Position numbers and translations under genes: made by a program. The notes beneath the pieces were generated by a model. The model ran no database searches. It had not been told where the DNA came from and saw only the letters and a list, made by a program, of their open reading frames with translations. A stretch of DNA of 41,765 nt from Candidatus Cellulosilyticum pullistercoris (GTDB taxonomy: Bacteria > Bacillota > Clostridia > Lachnospirales > Cellulosilyticaceae): assembly GCA_018883705.1 (NCBI GenBank), contig JAHLFQ010000022.1, positions 1 to 41,765 on the forward strand. The letters run 5' to 3'. Of the stretch, positions 7,049 through 15,894 are shown piece by piece (position 1 is the stretch's first letter; every line of letters begins with the position of its first letter).

Positions 7049-9043
7049 ATGATAAAAAGTGAAAGGGAATCCATAATAAAAGACAACTTTTTATTAAAAT
7101 ACATTAATCGTATTTTTATTATCATAAAACAGATGTTTGAAATGAAAAAAACACCTAACCCATGGCAAAAATCAATTGGAATAGCCATCTGTACAAGTGT
7201 TCCAATGCTTTTAGGAATGATTTTTAATCAGCCACAGTGGAGTTCAATTGGTGCATTAGGTAGCTTTGCCTATTTGTATTTTACGAATGAAACTTATTAC
7301 AGAAGAGCAAAGAAAATGTTTTATGTTGTAATAGGGTTTACACTGACAGTTTTTTTAGGAACACTAGTAGCACCCTATCCATTAATTGTTATAGTTACGC
7401 TGGGTCTTATAGGAGCCGTTACAACTTTTATTTTTGGTGTATTAAGGATACCTGGTCCAGCAGGTATATTTTTTATTTTAATCTATTTAATGACAACTTC
7501 AATGCCTTTGGAACCAGGCGATTTATTTGAACGCCCACTCATTGTTTTCCTAAGTGCATCGTTTTCATGGTTAGTCAGTATGATTGCGGCACCTTTTGAT
7601 ATTCATGGGCCTGAAACAAGGGCTTTAAAAGATATTTATATGTATTTAGCAGATTTTAGTCATGCCATTGGAAAGGAAAATATAAGTGTACTAAGAAATC
7701 GTGTCATTAATCGTCTGAGAGAAGCAGAAGAAATGCTACTAACGACCTACATGCCTTGGAAAGAATCTTTAGTTTTTGATAGACTCTCACTTTTATATGA
7801 ACAGGCAAATTTCTTACTTATTGAATTACTTGATTTAGCATGTGATAAAGATCTAATGATTCCTAAAGAGATAAGTGAGAGTATTAAAAAGATAGGCAAA
7901 GAAATGAAGCTAAAGAAAAATAAAAGGGATGGTCTACTTTTTACTCCTATAGAAGGCATCGGTAAAATGCTACAAAATATCCCTAAGGAAGATCAAATTA
8001 AATATAAAAAACTAATACACATTATTCTTGAAATTGAAGAAAATATAAATAGGCCGCTACAAGATAGTCGGTATAAATTTAAAAAGATAAAAATACCAAA
8101 AAAAATTCAGTTTAAAGAAGCTTTAAATAAAGATTCTATAGCCTTTAATAAGGCAATTAGATATGGCGTCGTACTCATGATTGCTTGTGCAGTATCTTAT
8201 ATTGTGCCTTTTTATAAATCTTATTGGATTCCACAGTCATGTGCAGCTGTTATGTTAGGTGCTACGATTATTGCAACGTTTAATCGAGCTATAGAACGTT
8301 CTGTTGGCACTATTATAGGACTGGGACTTGCAGCTATTATTTTAAATTTTGGCCCTGAGGGATATATCTTAATTCTATTTACGAGTTTGTTATCAGCTAT
8401 TATAGAATTTATCATTGGTAAAAATTATGCCATGGCAACTATTTTTATCACTGCAAATGGTATACTTATGGCAGAAAGTAAAGCACCATTTTTAAGTCCT
8501 GAAGTTTTTATTAATGCACGATTTATTAATGTCATTATAGGTTCCGCTATAGGATTAATAGGGACATTTCTAATAGGGCACCGTTCTGCATCCATTCGCT
8601 TAAAAAGTATGTTATTAAAATTAATGGAAAGTCATTATAGACTACTTGAAGAGTTGGTGAGAAATAGTGATCCTATAGATAAAACGGCTACAATAAGGCT
8701 TGTAGGAAAAATGAAGATGAATATGACAAATCTTAATACTACCTATAATACAGCATTAGGTGAGATAGGTAATAATAGAGATCGAGTTGAAGATATGTGT
8801 TTCATCATATTTTCTCTTGAATATATAAGTCATTTATTGGAACATACTTTTAAAACTAAGGGTTATCTAAATCTTTCAGATGATGAGATCTACATATTAT
8901 TAAGCGCATATAAAGAAATGATTTTTGCCATTGAATACCAAAAAGTAGTTGAACCTATAAAAGTTCCTATCATGGATGAAGTGCCCAATATATGTAAGGA
9001 AATTAATGTGTTACAAGACGCTTTAAGTAAAATAAGTTTATAA
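7049..9043 (+). CDS. FUSC-family (aromatic acid exporter-like) membrane protein
   Basis: Integral membrane protein of 664 residues with two similar hydrophobic blocks (about residues 40-175 and 370-500). Each is followed by a charged helical cytoplasmic region, the layout of the fusaric acid resistance/aromatic acid exporter (FUSC) superfamily. The second block reads GVVLMIACAVSYIVPFYKSYWIPQSCA, a typical FUSC_2 start. AGGAGG at 7035-7040 sets the ATG at 7049. It stands alone between a terminator and a long hairpin. Members are linked to efflux of aromatic or other weak acids; the substrate here is unknown, and a link to the preceding amidohydrolase is only suggested by closeness. Confidence 0.8.
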   Translation: MIKSERESIIKDNFLLKYINRIFIIIKQMFEMKKTPNPWQKSIGIAICTSVPMLLGMIFNQPQWSSIGALGSFAYLYFTNETYYRRAKKMFYVVIGFTLTVFLGTLVAPYPLIVIVTLGLIGAVTTFIFGVLRIPGPAGIFFILIYLMTTSMPLEPGDLFERPLIVFLSASFSWLVSMIAAPFDIHGPETRALKDIYMYLADFSHAIGKENISVLRNRVINRLREAEEMLLTTYMPWKESLVFDRLSLLYEQANFLLIELLDLACDKDLMIPKEISESIKKIGKEMKLKKNKRDGLLFTPIEGIGKMLQNIPKEDQIKYKKLIHIILEIEENINRPLQDSRYKFKKIKIPKKIQFKEALNKDSIAFNKAIRYGVVLMIACAVSYIVPFYKSYWIPQSCAAVMLGATIIATFNRAIERSVGTIIGLGLAAIILNFGPEGYILILFTSLLSAIIEFIIGKNYAMATIFITANGILMAESKAPFLSPEVFINARFINVIIGSAIGLIGTFLIGHRSASIRLKSMLLKLMESHYRLLEELVRNSDPIDKTATIRLVGKMKMNMTNLNTTYNTALGEIGNNRDRVEDMCFIIFSLEYISHLLEHTFKTKGYLNLSDDEIYILLSAYKEMIFAIEYQKVVEPIKVPIMDEVPNICKEINVLQDALSKISL

Positions 9044-9107
9044 CTTATTTTATAAAGTGGCTCTAGATAGTAAGTATACGATCAAAAAGGCGAAACTAAC
9101 ATAGGTT

Positions 9108-9153
9108 AAATAGCGGTTGTACGTAGTTATTGAAATACGTATAGCCGCTATTT
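9108..9153 (+). terminator. Long hairpin after the FUSC gene
   Basis: An 18-base arm at 9108-9125 pairs with 9136-9153 with two G-T wobbles and a 10-base loop. Both arms carry AAA/TTT outer ends, so it could terminate in either direction. It is the main structure in the 284-base gap 9044-9327; the rest before the serC promoter is plain AT-rich DNA. Confidence 0.65.
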
Positions 9154-9242
9154 TGCGTTTACTACTTAAAGTATAGGAAAGAAAAATAGTAATATAAAAT
9201 AAATTATTATACAAAAATCTAATAATATTAAAAAATTATAAG

Positions 9243-9271
9243 TTGACTAATCATATCAAATTAAATATAAT
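9243..9271 (+). promoter_or_regulatory. serCA promoter
   Basis: TTGACT (9243-9248) and TATAAT (9266-9271) with a 17-base spacer, close to the sigma-A consensus. The transcription start should fall near 9278. Confidence 0.8.
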
Positions 9272-9278
9272 TTTATAA

Positions 9279-9294
9279 ACATTAATTTTAATGT
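9279..9294 (+). promoter_or_regulatory. Palindrome at the serCA transcription start (operator candidate)
   Basis: ACATTAA-TT-TTAATGT is a perfect 16-base palindrome lying just where transcription should begin. This is the normal place for a repressor site. The regulator is unknown. Confidence 0.45.
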
Positions 9295-9327
9295 CGGTTA
9301 ATATTTATAAATTATAGGAGGGGTATC

Positions 9328-10407
9328 ATGCGTCGAGTATTTAACTTTTCAGCAGGTCCGGGAGCACTTCCATTAGAAGTGTTAGAAAAAGCACAACAAG
9401 AACTCATATGCTATGGTGATAGTGGAATGAGTGTTATGGAGATGAGTCATCGTTCGAAAGATTATGATGCCATTATAAAAAGTGCAGAAGCTAAACTAAG
9501 AGAAGTTATGGGCATTCCAGCAAACTATAAAGTTTTATTTTTACAAGGTGGGGCATCTCTTCAATTTGCCATGATTCCTTTAAATTTACTTAGAAAGTCT
9601 TTTAAAGCAGACTACATAGAATCAGGACAATTTGCATCTAAAGCACTAAAGGAAGCACAGAAATTCGGAACTATTAATGTTGTTGCTTCCTCAAAAGCCG
9701 ATCAATATAGTTATATTCCTAAGGTAGCAAAAGAAGATTTTGATCCAGAAGCAGACTATGTTTATATTTGTGACAATAATACAATCTATGGTACTAAATT
9801 CCATGAATATCCAGACACAGGTGATGTACCACTTGTGGCAGACATGTCTTCATGCATTTTGTCTGAACCAGTTGATGTTAGTAAGTTTGGTATTATTTAT
9901 GCAGGGGCACAAAAGAATCTTGGACCTGCAGGGGTAACACTTGTCATTATTCGTGAAGATTTAATTGGGCATGCAAAAGAAAATACACCAGCTATGCTTG
10001 ATTATAAACTTATGGCAGATAATCATTCTATGTACAATACGCCACCAACTTATGGTATTTATATGCTTAAATTAATGTTTGAATGGATTGAAGCACAAGG
10101 TGGGGTAAAAGAATTAGAAAAGAGAAATAAGGCAAAAGCAGAGCTTCTCTATAACTTCTTAGATCAATCTAAATTATTTAAAGGAACAGCACGTAAAGAA
10201 GATCGTTCTATGATGAATGTAACTTTTGTAACAGGTGATCCAGAGCTAGATGCTAAATTCGTTAAGGAAGCAGCAGCAGAAGGACTTGTAAGTCTAAAAG
10301 GACACAGAAGTGTGGGAGGTATGCGTGCAAGTATTTATAATGCAATGCCTATTGAAGGTGTACAAAAATTAGTAGATTTCATGAGGAAATTTGAGGCTGA
10401 AAATTAG
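9328..10407 (+). CDS. serC: Phosphoserine aminotransferase
   Basis: PLP enzyme converting 3-phosphohydroxypyruvate and glutamate to phosphoserine in serine synthesis. At 359 residues it is standard size, with the family opening RRVFNFSAGPGALPLEVLE and SGMSVMEMSHRSKDY. The PLP lysine lies in YAGAQKNLGPAG (about residues 190-201), and GHRSVGGMRASIYNAM near the C-terminus binds the phosphate group. AGGAGGGG precedes the ATG. serA follows after 11 bases, so the two form a serine operon read from the promoter at 9243. No serB is present in the window. Confidence 0.97.
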   Translation: MRRVFNFSAGPGALPLEVLEKAQQELICYGDSGMSVMEMSHRSKDYDAIIKSAEAKLREVMGIPANYKVLFLQGGASLQFAMIPLNLLRKSFKADYIESGQFASKALKEAQKFGTINVVASSKADQYSYIPKVAKEDFDPEADYVYICDNNTIYGTKFHEYPDTGDVPLVADMSSCILSEPVDVSKFGIIYAGAQKNLGPAGVTLVIIREDLIGHAKENTPAMLDYKLMADNHSMYNTPPTYGIYMLKLMFEWIEAQGGVKELEKRNKAKAELLYNFLDQSKLFKGTARKEDRSMMNVTFVTGDPELDAKFVKEAAAEGLVSLKGHRSVGGMRASIYNAMPIEGVQKLVDFMRKFEAEN

Positions 10408-10418
10408 GGGGTAAGGTT

Positions 10419-11576
10419 TTGTATAATATTCATACATTAAATAAAATATCAAATAAAGGTCTCCAAGAACTTGGAGAGGCGTATCAAGTAATAGATACAT
10501 TAGAAGGCGCAGATGCCATTTTAGTAAGAAGTGCTAAAATGCACGATATGGTTTTACCTGAAAGTGTGTTAGCGATAGCAAGAGCAGGAGCTGGTGTTAA
10601 TAATATTCCAATTGATACCTATGCAGAAAAAGGTATTGTGGTATTTAATACACCTGGTGCCAATGCAAATGCTGTAAAAGAACTTGTGTTATGTGGCTTA
10701 TTACTTGCGTCTCGTAAAGTAGTAGAGGGTATAAATTGGTCAAAGACGCTTAAAGAAGATGTAGCAAAAGCCGTAGAAAAAGGTAAAAGTGCTTTTGCAG
10801 GGCAAGAAATACTAGGTAAAAAGTTAGGTGTGATTGGGTTAGGGGCTATTGGTGTTATGGTAGCTAATGCGGCACAAGCGTTAGGGATGGAAGTGATTGG
10901 CTATGATCCCTATATTTCAGTTGATGCTGCTTGGGGATTATCAAGAGATATTAAACATGCTACTACTTTAGAGGAGGTATATAGTCAATCAGATTATATT
11001 ACAGTCCATGTACCTTTATTAGATAGTACAAAACATATGTTTAATAAAGAAGCGTTTGCTAAGATGAAAACAGGGGTGAAATTATTAAACTTCTCTAGAG
11101 ATACACTTGTTGAAAATAATGATTTAAAAGTAGCATTAGATGAAGGGAAAGTAGCTACTTATGTAACAGATTTTCCTGTTGAAGAAGTATTAGGACATGA
11201 TCAGATTATTACGATTCCTCACCTTGGAGCTTCTACTGAAGAGTCTGAGGAAAACTGTGCAGTTATGGCAGTTAAAGAGATTAAGGATTATCTAGAACAG
11301 GGTAATATTACACATTCTGTTAATTATCCTGAATGTCAAATGATATGGAATGGTTGTGCACGTATTGCTATTGCACATAAAAATATCCCTGCTATTTTAG
11401 GAAAGATTACAGCTGTAATTGCTGATGCAGGTATGAATATTCAAGATATGACAAATAGAAGTAGAGGAGACTATGCCTATACACTAATTGATGTTGCCGA
11501 AGATGCTTCAGAAAAAGTGTTAGAAGCAATCAGTGCCATTGAAAATGTAATCAAAGTACGTTACTTAACAAAATAG
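10419..11576 (+). CDS. serA: D-3-phosphoglycerate dehydrogenase
   Basis: First step of serine synthesis: NAD-dependent oxidation of 3-phosphoglycerate. 385 residues. The substrate domain halves surround a Rossmann fold with GVIGLGAIG (about residues 137-145), the catalytic arginine is in NFSRD, and the histidine is in PHLGAST. A C-terminal ACT domain (about residues 310-385), reading IPAILGKITAVIADAGMNIQDM, suggests feedback control by serine. The start is a TTG at 10419 preceded by AGGGGGTAAGG; the N-terminus then reads YNIHTLNKIS, like relatives. It is shorter than the ~525-residue form and lacks the extra intervening domain. Confidence 0.93.
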   Translation: MYNIHTLNKISNKGLQELGEAYQVIDTLEGADAILVRSAKMHDMVLPESVLAIARAGAGVNNIPIDTYAEKGIVVFNTPGANANAVKELVLCGLLLASRKVVEGINWSKTLKEDVAKAVEKGKSAFAGQEILGKKLGVIGLGAIGVMVANAAQALGMEVIGYDPYISVDAAWGLSRDIKHATTLEEVYSQSDYITVHVPLLDSTKHMFNKEAFAKMKTGVKLLNFSRDTLVENNDLKVALDEGKVATYVTDFPVEEVLGHDQIITIPHLGASTEESEENCAVMAVKEIKDYLEQGNITHSVNYPECQMIWNGCARIAIAHKNIPAILGKITAVIADAGMNIQDMTNRSRGDYAYTLIDVAEDASEKVLEAISAIENVIKVRYLTK

Positions 11577-11595
11577 AATGAGTAAATGGTATTAA

Positions 11596-11631
11596 AAGAA
11601 GGAATTAAGGAAACTTGATTCCTTCTTTTTT
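11596..11631 (+). terminator. serCA terminator
   Basis: A 14-base stem from 11596 (AAGAAGGAATTAAG) with a GAAA tetraloop and one wobble, ending in a run of T's. Confidence 0.92.
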
Positions 11632-11698
11632 AGCATATAAAAATGCCTGTCTAACAAAGATAAAAAAGAATGTATATACAAGATTGTGATTGAGTCTT

Positions 11699-11720
11699 TA
11701 TATATTTTTGAAAATATATA
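11699..11720 (+). repeat. AT-only palindrome upstream of rnf
   Basis: TATATATTTT (11699-11708) and AAAATATATA (11711-11720) are perfect arms around TG. It lies about 50 bases upstream of the rnf -35 element. It could be an activator site or simply AT-rich DNA. Confidence 0.3.
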
Positions 11721-11766
11721 TAATAATATGTTTTATAGATAAAACAAATAAAAATGACTCTTGTGG

Positions 11767-11795
11767 TTGTTTGATTATTGAAAAAAATGTATAAT
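11767..11795 (+). promoter_or_regulatory. rnf operon promoter
   Basis: A perfect TATAAT (11790-11795) with a weak TTGTTT -35 (11767-11772) at 17-base spacing, about 40 bases before rnfC. Confidence 0.55.
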
Positions 11796-11836
11796 TTTTA
11801 TGAGTTAAAAAAATATATGGTTAAAGGAGGAACAAT

Positions 11837-13153
11837 ATGAAAAGGCTAACCTTTAAAAAAGGGATACATCTAAACTATCATAAAGAGGCTACAGCTGATA
11901 AAAAGATAGAGCTGATGTTACCTAATAAGGAGTTGGTATTTCCTATGTCTCAACATATTGGGGCACCATGTGTACCTATTGTCAAAAAAGGTGATTATGT
12001 GTATGTGGGACAAAAAATAGGTCAAGCAGATGGATTTATGTCGGTACCTATTCATAGTTCTGTTTCTGGAATAGTTAAAACAATAGAAACAAGGATGACC
12101 TTTAAAGGTGTTAGAGACAATTGTGTGGTAATAGAAAATGATGGACTCTATGAAGAAGAACCACAAATGAAGGAACACATCAAACAAGTAGATGAAAATC
12201 TAACAAAAGAAGCACTCATTGAATGTATAAAAGAAGCAGGTATTGTTGGGATGGGAGGCGCAACTTTTCCAATGCATGTCAAATTATCTACACCACCTGA
12301 CAAGAAAGTATCTTATATTCTTGTTAATGGTGCAGAGTGTGAACCTTATCTAACCTCAGATCATCGTGTAATGTTAGAGTATGGAGAAGAAGTCATTAAG
12401 GGATTAAGTATTTTATTGCATGTCTTTAAAGAAGCACAGGCTATTATAGGAATTGAAGACAATAAGATGGATGCTTTTGAACATATGACTCAATTAGCAA
12501 AAGGGACACCTATTAAAGTACAACTATTACATACTAAATATCCACAAGGATCAGAAAAACATCTTATTTATTCACTTACACAACAAGAAGTACCGAGTGG
12601 AAAACTTCCAATAGATGTAGGATGCCTTGTTCATAATGTAGATTCTGTTGTTGCAGTTTATCGTGCGGTAACAAAAGGACAACCTGTTACAAGGCGTATT
12701 GTTACAGTGGCTGGAGGTGCTGTTAAAAAACCTTGTAATTTAGAAGTTAAAATTGGAACTTCTTTTAGAGAAGTGCTTGAATATGCAGAAGTTGATTTAG
12801 AAAAAGTCATTAAACTAATTGCAGGTGGACCTATGATGGGAGTTGCTATATCAGATATTGATATACCCATTATGAAAGGGACATCTGCTATTCTTTGCCT
12901 TACAGAAGAAGAAGTTAGTAAAGAAAAACCTTCAAGTTGTATTCGTTGTGGTAAGTGCATAGATGTTTGTCCAATGAAATTAATGCCAAATGCCCTTCAA
13001 AAAAGTGCTATAAATGGACACTATGATGCGTTTCTTAATAAGCATGGAATGGAGTGTATTGAGTGTGGATGTTGTGCTTATACTTGTCCTGCAAAAAGAG
13101 AAATTGTACAAAGTATTCGTACGGCAAAATCAGTTATACGTAATAAAAAGTAA
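11837..13153 (+). CDS. rnfC: Rnf complex subunit C (NADH-binding)
   Basis: Peripheral subunit where NAD+ is reduced in the ferredoxin:NAD+ oxidoreductase that pumps Na+ or H+. 438 residues. The N-terminal barrel-sandwich region is followed by GMGGATFP (around residue 140), part of the NADH/FMN site shared with NuoF. Two [4Fe-4S] motifs lie near the end: CIRCGKCIDVCP (about 368-379) and CIECGCCAYTCP. AAAGGAGG precedes the ATG. It is first in the order C-D-G-E-A-B typical of Firmicutes. The long Ala/Lys-rich tail found in some proteobacterial RnfC is absent. Confidence 0.96.
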   Translation: MKRLTFKKGIHLNYHKEATADKKIELMLPNKELVFPMSQHIGAPCVPIVKKGDYVYVGQKIGQADGFMSVPIHSSVSGIVKTIETRMTFKGVRDNCVVIENDGLYEEEPQMKEHIKQVDENLTKEALIECIKEAGIVGMGGATFPMHVKLSTPPDKKVSYILVNGAECEPYLTSDHRVMLEYGEEVIKGLSILLHVFKEAQAIIGIEDNKMDAFEHMTQLAKGTPIKVQLLHTKYPQGSEKHLIYSLTQQEVPSGKLPIDVGCLVHNVDSVVAVYRAVTKGQPVTRRIVTVAGGAVKKPCNLEVKIGTSFREVLEYAEVDLEKVIKLIAGGPMMGVAISDIDIPIMKGTSAILCLTEEEVSKEKPSSCIRCGKCIDVCPMKLMPNALQKSAINGHYDAFLNKHGMECIECGCCAYTCPAKREIVQSIRTAKSVIRNKK

Positions 13154-13170
13154 TAAAAGGAGAATGAAAA

Positions 13171-14133
13171 GTGGAAAAGATGTTAATTGTTTCATCATCC
13201 CCACATGCTAAAGCAAAACATACAACAAGAAGTATTATGCTTGATGTTATTATTGCCTTAATACCTGTATTATTAGTAAGTATTTACTTTTATGGATTAA
13301 GAGCATTACTTCTTACAATTGTAAGTGTGATTTCATGTGTTGGTTTTGAATGGTTATGGGGAAAATGTTTTAAAAGACCTATTACCATTAAAGATTTGAG
13401 TGCAGTTGTAACGGGTATTTTGCTTGCATATAATGTGCCAGCAAGTGCCCCTATATATGTTGTTGTTATTGGAGCGTTTGTAGCAATTATTTTTGCTAAA
13501 CAAGTTTTTGGTGGGATTGGGCAAAATTTTATTAATCCAGCTTTAGCTGCAAGAGCTTTTTTACTTGCTGGTTATAGTACAGCAATGAGAACTTTTAATG
13601 TACCAACACCAGGTCAACTATTCCCATCAGTAGATGTCGTAACAAGTGCAACACCGCTTGAACTTATGCAAAATGGTATGACACAAGAATTACCTAGTCT
13701 TATGGACAGTTTGGTTGGGAATATTGGAGGATGTATTGGTGAAGCATCAGCGATAGCCCTTTTAGTAGGTGCTATTTACTTGCTTGTTAAAAAGGTTATT
13801 ACTTGGCATATTCCAGTATGTTACATAGGAACTGTATTTGTACTTACATTCTTATTCAATGGATTTAATCTATACGAAAGCTTCTATTCATTATTTTTAG
13901 GTGGTTTAATTCTAGGTGCATTTTTTATGGCAACCGACTATACAACTACACCTATGACTATAAAAGGACAAATTATTTTTGCAGTAGGAGCCGGACTTCT
14001 AACGACATTAATCCGTTTATTTGGAGGATATCCTGAAGGTGTTAGCTATAGTATATTAATCATGAATTTAGTAGTACCACTAATTGATAAGTATATTAAA
14101 ATCCATCGATTTGGAGAGGGGGAGAAAGCATGA
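13171..14133 (+). CDS. rnfD: Rnf complex subunit D
   Basis: Membrane subunit carrying covalent FMN and part of the ion path. 320 residues with about nine helices. The flavin attachment region reads VTSATPLE (about residues 155-162), where the threonine links FMN by phosphodiester bond in RnfD/NqrB. The start is a GTG at 13171, preceded by AAAGGAG; an in-frame ATG four codons on has no ribosome site. The gap to rnfC is 17 bases, and its stop overlaps rnfG by four bases. Confidence 0.95.
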   Translation: MEKMLIVSSSPHAKAKHTTRSIMLDVIIALIPVLLVSIYFYGLRALLLTIVSVISCVGFEWLWGKCFKRPITIKDLSAVVTGILLAYNVPASAPIYVVVIGAFVAIIFAKQVFGGIGQNFINPALAARAFLLAGYSTAMRTFNVPTPGQLFPSVDVVTSATPLELMQNGMTQELPSLMDSLVGNIGGCIGEASAIALLVGAIYLLVKKVITWHIPVCYIGTVFVLTFLFNGFNLYESFYSLFLGGLILGAFFMATDYTTTPMTIKGQIIFAVGAGLLTTLIRLFGGYPEGVSYSILIMNLVVPLIDKYIKIHRFGEGEKA

Positions 14134-14693
14134 ATCATCCATTAAAACTTGGTGCCATTCTTTTTCTTCTGACAGCTATTTGTGTAGGTATTTTAGGTGC
14201 GGTTAATGAGATTACTAAACCTATTATTGAAAAAAATGAAATTGCAACAGAAGAAGCAACTATGCGTCAGTTAATTACAACAGCAGAAAGTTTTGAAAAT
14301 GTAAATTTGACCGATGAAAGTATGATTAAGAAAGTATCTATTGCAAAACAAGGAAACCAAACGGTTGGTTATGTATTACGTGTAGAACCTAATGGTTATG
14401 GTGGAGCGATTAAATTATTAATCGGCATAGATCAAGAAGAGGTTGTAAAGGGTATTAGTATCTTAGAACATTCAGAAACCCCTGGGTTCGGAGCTAGCGC
14501 GGATAGTGATGATTTCAAAAATCAATTTATTGATAAGATAGCACCTTTAACAGTCAGCAAAAGTGCCACAAGTGAAGATGAAATTCAAGCCATTACAGGT
14601 GCTACAATTACATCTACTGCTATTACAGACGCAGTTAATACAGCGGTAGAATACGTAAAGAATCATAAGATGGAATGGGGGAATATATCATGA
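14130..14693 (+). CDS. rnfG: Rnf complex subunit G
   Basis: Membrane-anchored flavoprotein, 187 residues. One N-terminal helix (about residues 7-25) is followed by an external FMN-binding domain. The covalent FMN motif [ST]GATxT is present as TGATIT at residues 156-161, with T161 the likely attachment site. Overlaps of four bases with rnfD and with rnfE show tight translational coupling. Confidence 0.95.
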   Translation: MNHPLKLGAILFLLTAICVGILGAVNEITKPIIEKNEIATEEATMRQLITTAESFENVNLTDESMIKKVSIAKQGNQTVGYVLRVEPNGYGGAIKLLIGIDQEEVVKGISILEHSETPGFGASADSDDFKNQFIDKIAPLTVSKSATSEDEIQAITGATITSTAITDAVNTAVEYVKNHKMEWGNIS

Positions 14694-15286
14694 CTCAATT
14701 AGCTGAACGTTTAAAAGCCGGTATTATTAAAGATAATCCGACTTTCGTACAAGTCTTGGGGATGTGTCCAACATTAGCTGTTACAACAAGTGCAATTAAT
14801 GCAATTGGTATGGGGCTTTCAACAACAGCAGTACTTATTTGCTCCAACTTTGCGATTTCGCTTATTAGAAATCTTATTCCATCAAAAATTAGAATTCCTT
14901 CTTTTATTGTTGTTATAGCAAGTTTTGTAACCGTAGTTGAATTTTTACTTAAAGCATATATACCAGCTTTATATAGCAGTTTAGGTCTCTTTATTCCGCT
15001 CATTGTTGTAAACTGTATTATTTTAGGACGAGCAGAGGCATATGCATCAAAGAACAAACCGATTGCTTCTATATTTGATGGATTGGGCATGGGGCTTGGA
15101 TTTACAACATCCTTAACAGTAATCGGTTGTATTAGAGAATTATTAGGTGTTGGTACATTATTTGGCATACAAATTATGCCAAGTTTTTACACACCTGCCA
15201 CGGTTATGATTTTAGCACCTGGTGCGTTTTTTACATTAGGTATTTTAATGGCTATATTAAATTCAGTTAAAGCCAATAAAAAGTAG
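14690..15286 (+). CDS. rnfE: Rnf complex subunit E
   Basis: Six-helix membrane subunit, 198 residues, homologous to NqrD. With RnfA it forms the inverted pair that holds a [2Fe-2S] cluster within the membrane. The N-terminus reads MTQLAERLKAGIIKDNPTFVQVLGMCPTLAVTTSA; the CPTLAV cysteine and the VNCIILGRAE cysteine are the family cluster ligands. The ATG at 14690 is preferred over the upstream 14675 because GGGGGA precedes it and the resulting N-terminus matches the family. Confidence 0.95.
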   Translation: MTQLAERLKAGIIKDNPTFVQVLGMCPTLAVTTSAINAIGMGLSTTAVLICSNFAISLIRNLIPSKIRIPSFIVVIASFVTVVEFLLKAYIPALYSSLGLFIPLIVVNCIILGRAEAYASKNKPIASIFDGLGMGLGFTTSLTVIGCIRELLGVGTLFGIQIMPSFYTPATVMILAPGAFFTLGILMAILNSVKANKK

Positions 15287-15297
15287 GAGGAAGAAAA

Positions 15298-15879
15298 ATG
15301 AATTTAATACTATTATTCATTGGAGCAGCCCTTGTCAATAACTTTGTTTTAGTCAAGTTTTTAGGAATTTGTGCGTTCCTAGGTGTTTCAAAAAAGGTTG
15401 AGACTGCACTTGGAATGGGGGCAGCTGTTACCTTTGTAATGGGTATTGCTTCTATGTGTAGTTTTCTTGTCTATAAATACATATTGGTACAATTTCATTT
15501 AGAGTATTTATATACGCTAGCATTTATTTTAGTAATAGCTTCTTTAGTACAGTTTGTTGAAATGGTTATTCAGAAGATGAGTCCTTCATTATATAGTGCA
15601 TTGGGAGTTTATTTACCACTTATTACGACAAATTGTGCCGTTTTAGGTGTAGCAGTGCTAAATATGCAAAAAGCATATACTTTAGTTCAATCTGTAGTTA
15701 ATGGGGTAGGTGCAGCAATAGGATTTACAATTGCCATGCTTCTTATGGCAGGTATTAGAGAGCGTGTAGAAGATAATGAAGTATTATCTGGGTTTAAAGG
15801 TCTACCCCTAGTACTGATGATTGCGGGATTTATGGCACTTGCTTTTTCAGGTTTTCAAAACCTAATTCCAAATATATAA
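15298..15879 (+). CDS. rnfA: Rnf complex subunit A
   Basis: Six-helix membrane subunit, 193 residues, paralogous to RnfE but with opposite topology. The cysteine motifs FLGICAFLGV (around residue 25) and TTNCAVLGVAV (around residue 110) are the likely [2Fe-2S] ligands shared with RnfE. AGGAGG lies just upstream, 11 bases after rnfE. It is the fifth gene of the operon. Confidence 0.96.
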   Translation: MNLILLFIGAALVNNFVLVKFLGICAFLGVSKKVETALGMGAAVTFVMGIASMCSFLVYKYILVQFHLEYLYTLAFILVIASLVQFVEMVIQKMSPSLYSALGVYLPLITTNCAVLGVAVLNMQKAYTLVQSVVNGVGAAIGFTIAMLLMAGIRERVEDNEVLSGFKGLPLVLMIAGFMALAFSGFQNLIPNI

Positions 15880-15894
15880 GAAGGAGGAATGAAC

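Noticed and set aside
11699..11795. Possible Rex (NADH-sensing) site before rnf
   Set aside because: The sequences there do not match the TTGTTAA-N4-TTAACAA form remembered for clostridial Rex, so no named regulator is claimed.
14695..15168. Long minus-strand frame opposite rnfE (157 codons)
   Set aside because: It is a mirror of a conserved membrane protein gene, rich in low-information residues, without a ribosome site.
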